NCBI GenBank assembly: GCA_017518785.1
Contig: JAFWUA010000036.1
Span: 1 to 13,212 of the forward strand
Length of the DNA stretch: 13,212 bases
DNA from: Neisseriaceae bacterium
GTDB taxonomy: Bacteria > Pseudomonadota > Gammaproteobacteria > Burkholderiales > Neisseriaceae
Reading direction: 5' to 3'
Below the pieces are notes generated by a model that was not told the origin of the DNA, ran no database searches, and saw nothing but the letters and a program-made list of their open reading frames with translations. Positions within the stretch are counted from its first letter, which is position 1, and every line of letters starts with the position of its first letter. Of the stretch, positions 1 through 6,418 are shown piece after piece. Both the position numbers and the translations under genes were made by a program.

Positions 1-1
1 A

Positions 2-547
2 CGTATCACAGCTGAACAAAAAAAACAAATAGAAGAAAATATTTGTTTTACCCAAGCGATAGGAAGCGTTACTCCTATTAAAAAAAGCAATCGCCTTGAA
101 ACAAAAACCGATAAAAGTCCTATCATACCTCGCAAACAACAAGAAGAACGTGATACTTCCAGCGATGTATTTATCGGTGAAAATATGCTTGATGATGTTC
201 CTCCTACCAAATACGCCAATGGCGGTGGCGGACAAAATGATATTAAGAAACTTTTATCGCTATCAGACGATGATATTTTTTGCACTTTGGATTTGCATGG
301 TTATAAGCAGGAAGAAGCACAACTTGTCCTAAATGAATTTATTGATTATATTCAGAAAAATAGAAAAAACACCGGCGAAATAATTCATGGCAGCGGTTTA
401 GGTTCAAAAGGTTTTGTGCCAAAATTAAAGCATTTAGTTCGCCGTTGGTTAATGGCAAATCCAGAAGTATTGGCATACGTAGAATGTCCTCGTAACGATG
501 GCGCAGTTAGAATCCTAATAAAACGCAAACGATATGAGGAAATTTGA
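2..547 (+). CDS. Smr-domain protein, 5' end missing
   Basis: The reading frame is open from the first bases of the window to TAA at 545-547, giving 181 residues without the true start. The N-terminal half is polar and low in complexity (many K, E, Q), typical of the linker that precedes an Smr domain. The C-terminal ~90 residues carry the Smr signature: LDLHG, then HGSGLGS, then a VRRWL helix and a final PEVLAYVECPRNDGAVRILIKRK strand pair. Smr domains (MutS2 C-terminus, SmrA/SmrB/YdaL proteins) are nucleic-acid nicking or RNA-cleaving modules; stand-alone proteobacterial members include SmrB, which acts on collided ribosomes. Which subgroup this is cannot be decided. The internal ATG at 185 is unlikely to be the start because the frame continues upstream. 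A repeat hairpin follows the stop by 13 bp. Confidence 0.85.
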   Translation, partial: RITAEQKKQIEENICFTQAIGSVTPIKKSNRLETKTDKSPIIPRKQQEERDTSSDVFIGENMLDDVPPTKYANGGGGQNDIKKLLSLSDDDIFCTLDLHGYKQEEAQLVLNEFIDYIQKNRKNTGEIIHGSGLGSKGFVPKLKHLVRRWLMANPEVLAYVECPRNDGAVRILIKRKRYEEI

Positions 548-559
548 TTGTATTCAACC

Positions 560-594
560 AATAGTCTGCCGGAAAAGTTTTCCGGCAGACTATT
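560..594. repeat. Inverted pair of the 13-bp uptake-like repeat (563-575 and 579-591)
   Basis: AGTCTGCCGGAAA on plus (563-575) faces its exact complement at 579-591. With flanking bases the palindrome is perfect over 560-594 around a single central G. As RNA it would form a strong GC-rich stem just after the Smr-gene stop, so it probably also acts as that gene's terminator, although the downstream run is a mixed A/T stretch rather than a clean T-tract. Inverted DUS pairs doubling as terminators are well known in Neisseriaceae. Confidence 0.8.
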
Positions 595-634
595 TAAATT
601 ATTTTTATGTTTTAAATAAAGAATTGAGTTAAAA

Positions 635-1990
635 ATGCAAGAAATAAAATGCCCTAAATGTGGTGAGTTTTTTCAAATCGATGAATCAAGTTATATGAAT
701 ATCGTAAAACAAATTCGTGATAAGGAATTTAATCAGGAATTAGCTATTTATCGCAAACAATTTGAAAAAGATATTCACAATGCAGTTTCTTTGGCAAATG
801 AACAATTATCAAAAAATCACTCCCAAGATATTGCCGAAAAAAATCAAAAAATCGCCTTACTTAATCAGGAAATAGATAATTTACAAAAACAACAATTATT
901 TATAATTAATGAAGAAAAATCAAAATTAAATACAGAAATTATTAATCTTCAATCTAACAAACAACAATTAGAATCAAAATATAAACAAGAAATTGCCATC
1001 TTGCAAGAAAAAATAGCAAATTATGAAAATAAAACTCAATTAGCAATTAATGAGGCTCTTTCTCCATTTCAAGAACAAATTCGTAAACAAGAGTTAGAAA
1101 TTATTGAACTAAAATCCACGATCAATAAAACCAATAGTGAAGCTACTCTTAAACAACAACAATTAAAAGAAGTTTATGAAACTCGTATCAAAGAAAAAGA
1201 TGATGCAATTGCTTATTACAAGGATTTTAAAGCACGCCAATCAACAAAACTTATAGGAGAAAGTTTAGAACAACATTGTGAAATTGAATTTAATCGTTTG
1301 CGTGCAACAGGTTTTCAAAATGCTTATTTTGAAAAAGATAATGATGCCTCAACAGGTTCAAAGGGAGATTATATTTTTCGTGAAACCGATAATAATGGAA
1401 TTGAATTTATCTCAATTATGTTTGAGATGAAAAATGAATCAGATACAACATCAACAAAACATAAAAATGAAGATTTTTTCAAAGAATTAGATAAAGATAG
1501 AAAAGAAAAAAAATGTGAATACGCAGTATTGGTTTCCATGTTGGAAGCAGATAGCGAGTTATATAATTCTGGTATTGTTGATGTATCGCATCGCTATGAA
1601 AAAATGTATGTTATTCGTCCGCAATTTTTTATTCCAATAATTACAATATTGCGTAATGCAGCGATAAATTCTTTATCATATCGCAGAGAGTTAGAAATTA
1701 TTCGTGAACAAAATATTGATATTACCAATTTTGAAAAAGATATAAATGATTTTAAGGAAAAATTTGGTCGTAATTATCGTTTAGCGTCTGAAAAATTCCA
1801 AAAAGCCATAGATGAAATCGATAAAACCATCGACCATTTACACAAAACCAAAGAAGCTCTTATATCTTCTGAAAATAATCTACGTCTTGCCAATAATAAA
1901 GCAGAAGATTTAAGTATTAAACGCCTAACCCGCAATAATCCCACCATGCGTGCCAAGTTTGACGCACTTGAAAAATTAGATAGCGATTGA
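635..1990 (+). CDS. DUF2130-family coiled-coil protein with nuclease-like core
   Basis: 451 residues. The N-terminus has one CxxC pair (C6, C9: CPKCGEFF), like half of a zinc ribbon. Residues ~25-200 are rich in K, E, Q, N and I and predict a long coiled coil. The conserved domain starts near residue 204 (KLIGESLEQHCEIEFN). It includes KGDYIFRE (~243-250) and FEMKN (~263-267), followed by YAVLVSML, VSHRYEKMYVIRP and FIPIITILRNA. This order matches my memory of the DUF2130 family. The GD...E-x-K arrangement resembles a PD-(D/E)xK nuclease core, but that reading is inference. Cellular role is unknown. The gene is more A-rich than its neighbours, especially in its first ~600 bp, and contains no copy of the 13-bp repeat. 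The ribosome site before ATG 635 is weak. It sits between the Smr gene and glnS with no functional link visible. Confidence 0.75.
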   Translation: MQEIKCPKCGEFFQIDESSYMNIVKQIRDKEFNQELAIYRKQFEKDIHNAVSLANEQLSKNHSQDIAEKNQKIALLNQEIDNLQKQQLFIINEEKSKLNTEIINLQSNKQQLESKYKQEIAILQEKIANYENKTQLAINEALSPFQEQIRKQELEIIELKSTINKTNSEATLKQQQLKEVYETRIKEKDDAIAYYKDFKARQSTKLIGESLEQHCEIEFNRLRATGFQNAYFEKDNDASTGSKGDYIFRETDNNGIEFISIMFEMKNESDTTSTKHKNEDFFKELDKDRKEKKCEYAVLVSMLEADSELYNSGIVDVSHRYEKMYVIRPQFFIPIITILRNAAINSLSYRRELEIIREQNIDITNFEKDINDFKEKFGRNYRLASEKFQKAIDEIDKTIDHLHKTKEALISSENNLRLANNKAEDLSIKRLTRNNPTMRAKFDALEKLDSD

Positions 1991-2015
1991 CGCAAAGGAT
2001 ACATTAAGGCATTAT
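1987..2015 (+). promoter_or_regulatory. Candidate glnS promoter
   Basis: TTGACG (1987-1992, 5 of 6 to the -35 consensus) is followed after 17 bp by CATTAT (2010-2015, 4 of 6 to -10). The -35 box overlaps the TGA stop of the preceding gene. An alternative -10, TATAAA at 2031-2036, lacks a good -35. Seen by eye only. Confidence 0.35.
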
Positions 2016-2040
2016 TCCAGGTTCGTGTTTTATAAATTTT

Positions 2041-2053
2041 AGTCTGCCGGAAA
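2041..2053 (+). repeat. 13-bp uptake-like repeat, single copy before glnS
   Basis: Exact AGTCTGCCGGAAA, followed by G. It ends 14 bp before the glnS ATG. Its tail GGAAAG (2049-2054) is the only Shine-Dalgarno-like purine run upstream of that start, although the 13-nt gap is long. Confidence 0.85.
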
Positions 2054-2067
2054 GATATTACAACATC

Positions 2068-3744
2068 ATGAATAAAGAAGAATTTGCCGATAATCATTTT
2101 ATTCGTAGCATTATCGAAGAAGACCTAAACAATCAAAAATACCAACAAATTATCACTCGTTTTCCACCAGAACCCAATGGCTACCTGCATGTAGGACATG
2201 CCAAAAGTATTTGCTTAAACTTTGGTTTAGCACATATTTACGATGGTAAATGTAACCTGCGTTTTGATGATACCAATCCAGAAAAAGAATCCGATGAATA
2301 CGTCCGTTCAATTAAAGAGGACGTTAAGTGGTTGGGTTTTCAATGGGCAGAGGAACGTTATGCTTCTGATTATTTTGAACAATTATATCAATACGCAGAA
2401 AGTCTTATTCAAAAAGGCTTGGCGTATGTCGATGAGTTAAGTGCCGATGAAATTAGAGAAATGCGTGGCACTTTAACCCAAGCTGGAACAGATAGTCCGT
2501 ATCGCAATCGTCCTAATGATGAAAGTTTGGATTTATTCCGCCGTATGCGTGCTGGCGAATTTGCTGATGGTAGTAAAACTTTGCGTTTAAAAATCGATAT
2601 GTCTGCCGGAAACCTAAATATGCGTGACCCGGTAATTTATCGTATTCGTCGTGCTCATCATCATAGAACTGGCGATAAATGGTGTATTTATCCAATGTAT
2701 GATTACACTCATTGTTTATCTGACGCAATTGAACATATTACTCATTCCATTTGTACTCTGGAATTTGAAGCACATCGCCCATTGTATGATTGGGTGGTGC
2801 AACATGTTGATGCTCCATCTGAACCTCATCAATACGAATTTTCGCGTTTAGAATTACTCTACTCCATCACCTCCAAACGCAAACTTAATCAATTAGTCCA
2901 ACAACAACACGTATCAGGATGGGACGATCCACGTATGCCAACCATTTCAGGTATGCGAAGACGTGGTTACACACCTGCTGGTTTGCGTTTATTTGCCAAA
3001 CGTGTGGGCATTTCCAAAAGCGAAAATGTAGTAGATATGGACGTTTTAGAAGGTGCAATTCGTGAAGATTTATCCAACAACGCACCGCGTTTAATGGCTG
3101 TGTTAAATCCAATTAAAGTGGAAATTACCAACTTTGATGCAACACGCATTGAAGGCAAAACAGCCCCATACCACCCTGAAAAACCAGAATATGGCGAACG
3201 TGAATTAAAATTATCACAAACTATTTATATCGAACGTGATGACTTTGCCATCGAACCTCCCAAAGGCTGGAAACGCCTAATTGTTGGCGGTGAGGTACGT
3301 TTGCGTCATAGCTATGTAATGAAATGTGATGAAGTGGTTTGTGATAATTCCGGCAGTGTTTTATCGCTAAAATGCTCAATTGATTACGACACTTTGGGCA
3401 AAAATCCAGAAGATAGAAAAGTCAAAGGTGTAATTCACTGGTTACCTACTGACGATGCCATACAAGCAAATATACGCTTATATGACCGTTTATTCACAGA
3501 ACCACGTCCAGATGCTGTACGTAGCAAAGATGGGGAATATGTGGATTTCACCAAATTTTTAAATCCAAATTCGATACAAACCATCAAAGCATGGATAGAA
3601 CCAATTGCCAAAACATTACCACCAGAATCACACTGGCAATTCGAACGCTTGGGCTATTTTGTAACCGATCGCTTCGACCATACCCCAGACAAACCCATTT
3701 TCAATCGCACCGTAACCTTGCGAGATACTTGGCAGAAAAAATAA
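2068..3744 (+). CDS. glnS: Glutamine--tRNA ligase (GlnRS)
   Basis: 558 residues, full length for bacterial GlnRS. It charges tRNA(Gln) with glutamine in the cytoplasm. The class I HIGH-type motif is PPEPNGYLHVGHAKS (HVGH at ~41-44). The KMSKS-type loop is ITSKRKL (~267-273), followed by SGWDDPRMPTISGMRRRGYTP, a hallmark of GlnRS. FDDTNPEKE (~66-73) and RRAHHHRTGDKWCIYPMYDYTH are GlnRS rather than GluRS signatures. The C-terminal anticodon-binding beta-barrels (from ~340) are present and end in FNRTVTLRDTWQKK. From memory it is closest to Neisseria GlnRS. ATG 2068 gives the expected N-terminus (NKEEFADNHFIRSIIEEDL). A promoter candidate and a repeat copy lie just upstream, and a clear terminator follows. 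Codons at 2600-2612 contain a near-exact copy of the 13-bp repeat, translated within MSAGN. Confidence 0.98.
   Translation: MNKEEFADNHFIRSIIEEDLNNQKYQQIITRFPPEPNGYLHVGHAKSICLNFGLAHIYDGKCNLRFDDTNPEKESDEYVRSIKEDVKWLGFQWAEERYASDYFEQLYQYAESLIQKGLAYVDELSADEIREMRGTLTQAGTDSPYRNRPNDESLDLFRRMRAGEFADGSKTLRLKIDMSAGNLNMRDPVIYRIRRAHHHRTGDKWCIYPMYDYTHCLSDAIEHITHSICTLEFEAHRPLYDWVVQHVDAPSEPHQYEFSRLELLYSITSKRKLNQLVQQQHVSGWDDPRMPTISGMRRRGYTPAGLRLFAKRVGISKSENVVDMDVLEGAIREDLSNNAPRLMAVLNPIKVEITNFDATRIEGKTAPYHPEKPEYGERELKLSQTIYIERDDFAIEPPKGWKRLIVGGEVRLRHSYVMKCDEVVCDNSGSVLSLKCSIDYDTLGKNPEDRKVKGVIHWLPTDDAIQANIRLYDRLFTEPRPDAVRSKDGEYVDFTKFLNPNSIQTIKAWIEPIAKTLPPESHWQFERLGYFVTDRFDHTPDKPIFNRTVTLRDTWQKK
2600..2612 (+). 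repeat. Near-exact uptake-like repeat inside glnS (12 of 13)
   Basis: TGTCTGCCGGAAA differs from the consensus only at base 1 (T for A). It encodes S-A-G-N within the conserved IDMSAGNLNMRDPVIYRI segment of GlnRS. Confidence 0.65.
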
Positions 3745-3777
3745 AAAACAAACGGCACATTAAGTGCCGTTTGTTTT
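3745..3777 (+). terminator. Intrinsic terminator of glnS
   Basis: Immediately after the glnS TAA, a 13-14-bp stem (AAACAAACGGCAC at 3746-3758 with GTGCCGTTTGTTT at 3764-3776) encloses the loop ATTAA and ends in a T-rich run. The A/T-rich lower stem makes it potentially bidirectional. Confidence 0.85.
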
Positions 3778-3790
3778 AATGATTAAAATT

Positions 3791-3803
3791 TTTCCGGCAG
3801 ACT
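3791..3803 (-). repeat. 13-bp uptake-like repeat, single copy bordering the MITE-like element
   Basis: Exact TTTCCGGCAGACT (minus orientation). Its last five bases, AGACT, are repeated just beyond the right end of the adjacent palindromic element, so they may be the target duplication of that insertion. Confidence 0.85.
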
Positions 3804-3997
3804 GAAACCTTTGCAAAACTTAATCAGAAACAAAAAATCAATCTGATGTAGTGTGGGCATTCTTGCCCACCAATCTATCCACGTTATTAATTATTTGAAT
3901 TTTAACTACTTTTATTCGCCATGTTGTACGGTTTGGTGGGCAAGAATACCAACACTACAACGTTACTTTTTATAAAATTATATTTTGCAAAGGTTTC
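3804..3997. mobile_element. MITE-like palindromic element, ~194 bp
   Basis: Terminal inverted repeats are exact: GAAACCTTTGCAAAA at 3804-3818 and its complement at 3983-3997. The match extends two bases outward on each side (3802-3818 with 3983-3999). AGACT flanks both sides (3799-3803 and 3998-4002), compatible with a 5-bp target duplication, although part of it overlaps the extended repeat so its length is uncertain. Inside is a second inverted repeat of 27 bp with 25 matches (3847-3873 and 3933-3959), the left arm of which contains its own hairpin (GTGGGCA/TGCCCAC, 3853-3870). There is no coding capacity. The ends resemble the GAGACCTTTGCAAAA ends I recall for some IS5-family elements of Neisseria (IS1106 type), suggesting a non-autonomous derivative; that link is from memory. 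Confidence 0.6.
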
Positions 3998-4021
3998 AGA
4001 CTGAAAGCTTTTAAACAATTT

Positions 4022-4049
4022 AAAACCCATCGCAACTGCGATGGGTTTT
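4022..4049 (-). terminator. Intrinsic terminator of trxA
   Basis: A 12-bp perfect stem (AAAACCCATCGC at 4022-4033 with GCGATGGGTTTT at 4038-4049) and a 4-nt loop. Read on the minus strand, it lies 27 bp past the trxA stop and ends in TTTT. The A/T symmetry means it could also stop plus-strand readthrough from glnS. Confidence 0.85.
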
Positions 4050-4076
4050 CTATTTACATTTTCAATAGAAAATAAC

Positions 4077-4409
4077 TCACGCAATAGCTGAATTGATAAA
4101 GCTAATCAATTGCCCCTTGGCAACACCTCCGACTTGGTTGGCAACTTCTTGTCCATTTTTAAAGACTTTTAAAGTTGGAATACTACGAATGCCAAATGTT
4201 GCTGGAACACTTTGATTTTCATCTACATTCATTTTGACAATTTTGATTTTTCCTTGATACTCTTCTGCAACGCTGTCCAAAACAGGTGCAATCATGCGAC
4301 AGGGTCCGCACCAAGGTGCCCAAAAGTCAACCAACACGGGGAGTTCTGATTTCAATACATCTTGTTCAAATGTAGCGTCAGTGGTATGAATAATTAATTC
4401 GTTGCTCAT
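4077..4409 (-). CDS. trxA: Thioredoxin
   Basis: 110 residues, the usual size of thioredoxin 1. This cytosolic disulfide reductase is kept reduced by thioredoxin reductase and feeds ribonucleotide reductase, methionine sulfoxide reductase and other proteins. The active site is APWCGPCRMIAPVL (C34, C37), with the buried aspartate in LVDFW (D28) and the cis-proline loop SIPTL (P78). The frame opens two codons earlier with TTG, but ATG at 4407-4409 is preferred: it gives the standard MSNELI N-terminus and has AGGAAAA upstream (4417-4423 region). A good promoter lies at 4448-4475 and a terminator follows, so it is probably monocistronic. Confidence 0.97.
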   Translation of the reverse strand: MSNELIIHTTDATFEQDVLKSELPVLVDFWAPWCGPCRMIAPVLDSVAEEYQGKIKIVKMNVDENQSVPATFGIRSIPTLKVFKNGQEVANQVGGVAKGQLISFINSAIA

Positions 4410-4447
4410 TTTCAAATTTTCCTATTTTAACAAAGTACGATTTATCG

Positions 4448-4475
4448 AATATATAGACTGTTAGAATAATTTCAA
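4448..4475 (-). promoter_or_regulatory. Candidate trxA promoter
   Basis: On the minus strand, TTGAAA (complement of 4470-4475) is followed after 16 bp by TATATT (complement of 4448-4453). Each box matches the sigma-70 consensus at 5 of 6. The predicted transcription start is ~4441, giving a leader of about 32 nt. Confidence 0.5.
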
Positions 4476-4527
4476 GCTTTTCCGGCAGACTTTTTCATAC
4501 TTCAATTTAAGTCTGCCGGAAAAGCTT
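4474..4527. repeat. Inverted pair of the uptake-like repeat (4479-4491 and 4510-4522); probable tgt terminator
   Basis: Two exact copies in opposite orientation, extended by AAGCTT on the outside and TT/AA on the inside to a 20-bp perfect stem (4474-4493 with 4508-4527) with a 14-nt loop. It starts 4 bp past the tgt stop codon, so it likely ends the rng-recO-tgt transcript. It also sits directly upstream of, and touches, the trxA promoter -35 box. Confidence 0.8.
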
Positions 4528-4531
4528 TCGA

Positions 4532-5644
4532 TTATACCCCTTGTGCACGATTTTTATGAAAATTTTGTTGAAATATATCAAATTGTTTCGTGGTAATTGC
4601 TTCTCGCATTTCTGCCATTAATACATGATAGTAATGTAAATTGTGAATAGTATTAAGTTGTGCCCCTAAAATTTCACCAACTCGATGCAAATGATGCAGA
4701 TACGCACGCGAAAAGTTACGACAAGTGTAACAAGTGCATGTTTCGTCTAATGGACGTTGGTCATTTTTATTCACCGCATTTTTAATTTTTATATCGCCAA
4801 AACGAGTAAATAACCAACCATTGCGTGCGTTTCTGGTTGGCATTACGCAATCAAACATGTCTATGCCATTGGCAACTCCATAAACTAAATCTTCTGGCGT
4901 GCCAACACCCATCAGATAATGTGGTTTTTCTTGTGGTAATATTGGTGCAAGTGCTCGCAACATACGGTACATTTCAGGCTTTGGTTCCCCCACGGATAAA
5001 CCACCAATAGCAATTCCATCAAAACCAATTTCCATCAAACCACTAAGAGATTTTTCTCTTAAATCTTCAAATAACGCACCTTGTACAATGCCAAATAGTG
5101 CATTAGGATTATTTAAGCGTTCAAATTCATTTTTAGACCGCATTGCCCAACGCAAGCTTAATTGCAAAGATTCATCTGCTGTTTTTTTATCTGAATTACC
5201 ATCTGGACATTCATCTAATTGCATTACAATATCAGAATTTAAGGCGTGTTGAATCTGCATGGAAATTTCTGGTGAAAGGAACAGTTTATCACCATTAATT
5301 GGGCTTCTGAATGTACAACCGTCTTCGCTCATTTTGCGGATTTGGGATAGTGAAAACACTTGAAAACCACCAGAATCTGTCAAAATGGGTTTGTTCCAAT
5401 GTATAAAATCGTGCAATCCACCAAAGTTCTTGATAATTTCTGTACCTGGTCGCAACCATAAATGAAAAGTGTTGCCCAAGATAATTCGAGCTTGAATATC
5501 TTCCAAATCTTTTGGACTCATGGCTTTTACTGAACCATAGGTGCCAACCGGCATAAATACAGGTGTATTGACAATGCCATGATTGAGGGTTAAACACCCT
5601 CTTCTGGCATAACCATCTTGTTCTAATATATTAAATTTTAACAT
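4532..5644 (-). CDS. tgt: tRNA-guanine(34) transglycosylase (TGT)
   Basis: 370 residues, full length. It exchanges guanine-34 of tRNAs with GUN anticodons for preQ1, the key step of queuosine synthesis. The substrate-binding loop is ILTDSGGFQVFSL (D90), and GGLSVGEPKPEMYR is the base-recognition segment. The catalytic aspartate lies in GIDMFDCVMPTRNAR (D265). The zinc site is C303, C305, C308 and H334 (TCTCYTC...NTIH). The match to remembered Neisseria Tgt is very close throughout. ATG at 5642-5644 begins 3 bp after the recO stop, with AGAAAGA as a modest ribosome site inside the recO end, so translation is probably coupled. The gene is last in rng-recO-tgt and is followed by a repeat-pair hairpin. 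queA, often beside tgt in other bacteria, is not in the window. Confidence 0.98.
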   Translation of the reverse strand: MLKFNILEQDGYARRGCLTLNHGIVNTPVFMPVGTYGSVKAMSPKDLEDIQARIILGNTFHLWLRPGTEIIKNFGGLHDFIHWNKPILTDSGGFQVFSLSQIRKMSEDGCTFRSPINGDKLFLSPEISMQIQHALNSDIVMQLDECPDGNSDKKTADESLQLSLRWAMRSKNEFERLNNPNALFGIVQGALFEDLREKSLSGLMEIGFDGIAIGGLSVGEPKPEMYRMLRALAPILPQEKPHYLMGVGTPEDLVYGVANGIDMFDCVMPTRNARNGWLFTRFGDIKIKNAVNKNDQRPLDETCTCYTCRNFSRAYLHHLHRVGEILGAQLNTIHNLHYYHVLMAEMREAITTKQFDIFQQNFHKNRAQGV

Positions 5645-5647
5645 TTA

Positions 5648-6403
5648 TTATCTTTCTGTTATTTTTGTTAAACGTGATTTTTTTATTGTTTGCAATTGTT
5701 GCAACACATTGCGACTGCATATTTGAGGAATACGAAAACTCAATAACATGCGATTAAGTTGTAAAGCCTCTACTAATGATTCATCACTATCAAATTTACT
5801 ATTTTTTAGTGCTTGCAATGTGCTGCCATGAATTAATACATAGTTATTATTATTAGTAATATTTGTAAATTCATCGGCAACTGTTGCCAAAGATTCAGGC
5901 TGGATGATGTAGCAAGTATCGCATGCAATTTCTCTGCCATCTATATCGTATTGAGTATCCGGTGCAATGCCACAGGCTGTTAATAATTTCCATTCGAAAA
6001 TACGCAAAATTCCCTGAATATGTGTAGCAGTTGCAAGAGATGACATAGCTTGATACATGGCATGATAGATCTCTTCATGCGAATCCTCGTATGCGGTTAA
6101 TTTTAAAACAAGTTCATTTATATACATGGCACCCATTAGATTATTGCCAGTTGGTTGTGCCCAACCACCTATCCACGATGCTCGATGAAGGGTGCGCAAT
6201 TCATTTTGCCCATACCAAGAAACAGAAATTGGTACAAACGGCACAAGCACTCCTCTTAAATCAGATTGACGCTTCCTCGCACTACGTGCCAATAGAGCTT
6301 GCCTACCATGATTTTTGGTAAAAACTTCAATCCGAGAACTGCTTTCACGCCAAGGAGTAGTAGCAATTAAAAATGCAGGTTCGCTATCAATACGCCGATT
6401 CAT
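5648..6403 (-). CDS. recO: DNA repair protein RecO
   Basis: 251 residues, normal length. RecO works in the RecFOR pathway, displacing SSB and loading RecA on gapped single-stranded DNA. Visible family features are the N-terminal OB fold with ATTPWRESSSRIEVFTKNHGRQALLARSARKRQSDLRGVLVPFVPISVSWYGQNELRTLHRA (from ~14). A helical domain follows (YINELVLKLTAYEDSHEEIYHAMYQAM, RIFEWKLLTACGIAP). A single CDTC pair (161-164) stands where zinc-binding RecO proteins have four cysteines, so a zinc site is doubtful. The start is ATG 6401-6403. The 15 bp between the rng stop and this ATG are the 13-bp repeat plus CC, leaving no Shine-Dalgarno sequence there, so reinitiation after rng is likely. In many proteobacteria recO follows era; its place between rng and tgt is notable. 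Confidence 0.95.
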   Translation of the reverse strand: MNRRIDSEPAFLIATTPWRESSSRIEVFTKNHGRQALLARSARKRQSDLRGVLVPFVPISVSWYGQNELRTLHRASWIGGWAQPTGNNLMGAMYINELVLKLTAYEDSHEEIYHAMYQAMSSLATATHIQGILRIFEWKLLTACGIAPDTQYDIDGREIACDTCYIIQPESLATVADEFTNITNNNNYVLIHGSTLQALKNSKFDSDESLVEALQLNRMLLSFRIPQICSRNVLQQLQTIKKSRLTKITER

Positions 6404-6416
6404 AGTCTGCCGGAAA
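6404..6416 (+). repeat. 13-bp uptake-like repeat filling the rng-recO spacer
   Basis: Exact AGTCTGCCGGAAA on plus, i.e. antisense to the operon. It abuts the recO ATG (6401-6403) and lies 2 bp from the rng stop (6419-6421), so it makes up nearly the whole junction. Confidence 0.85.
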
Positions 6417-6418
6417 GG

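Noticed and set aside
185..547. ATG 185 as the true start of the Smr-domain gene
   Set aside because: The same frame is open to the window edge with plausible linker sequence, so the gene is better read as 5'-truncated by the window.
1774..2097. Minus-strand open frame of 107 codons across the DUF2130/glnS junction
   Set aside because: Shadow of two well-supported plus-strand genes; it has no ribosome site and no recognisable domain.
3347..3359. TTCCGGCAG in glnS as a repeat copy
   Set aside because: Only 10 of 13 match; could be chance in coding sequence.
3804..3997. Correia repeat enclosed element
   Set aside because: The terminal repeats do not resemble the TATAGTGGATTAA-type ends that I recall for Correia elements.
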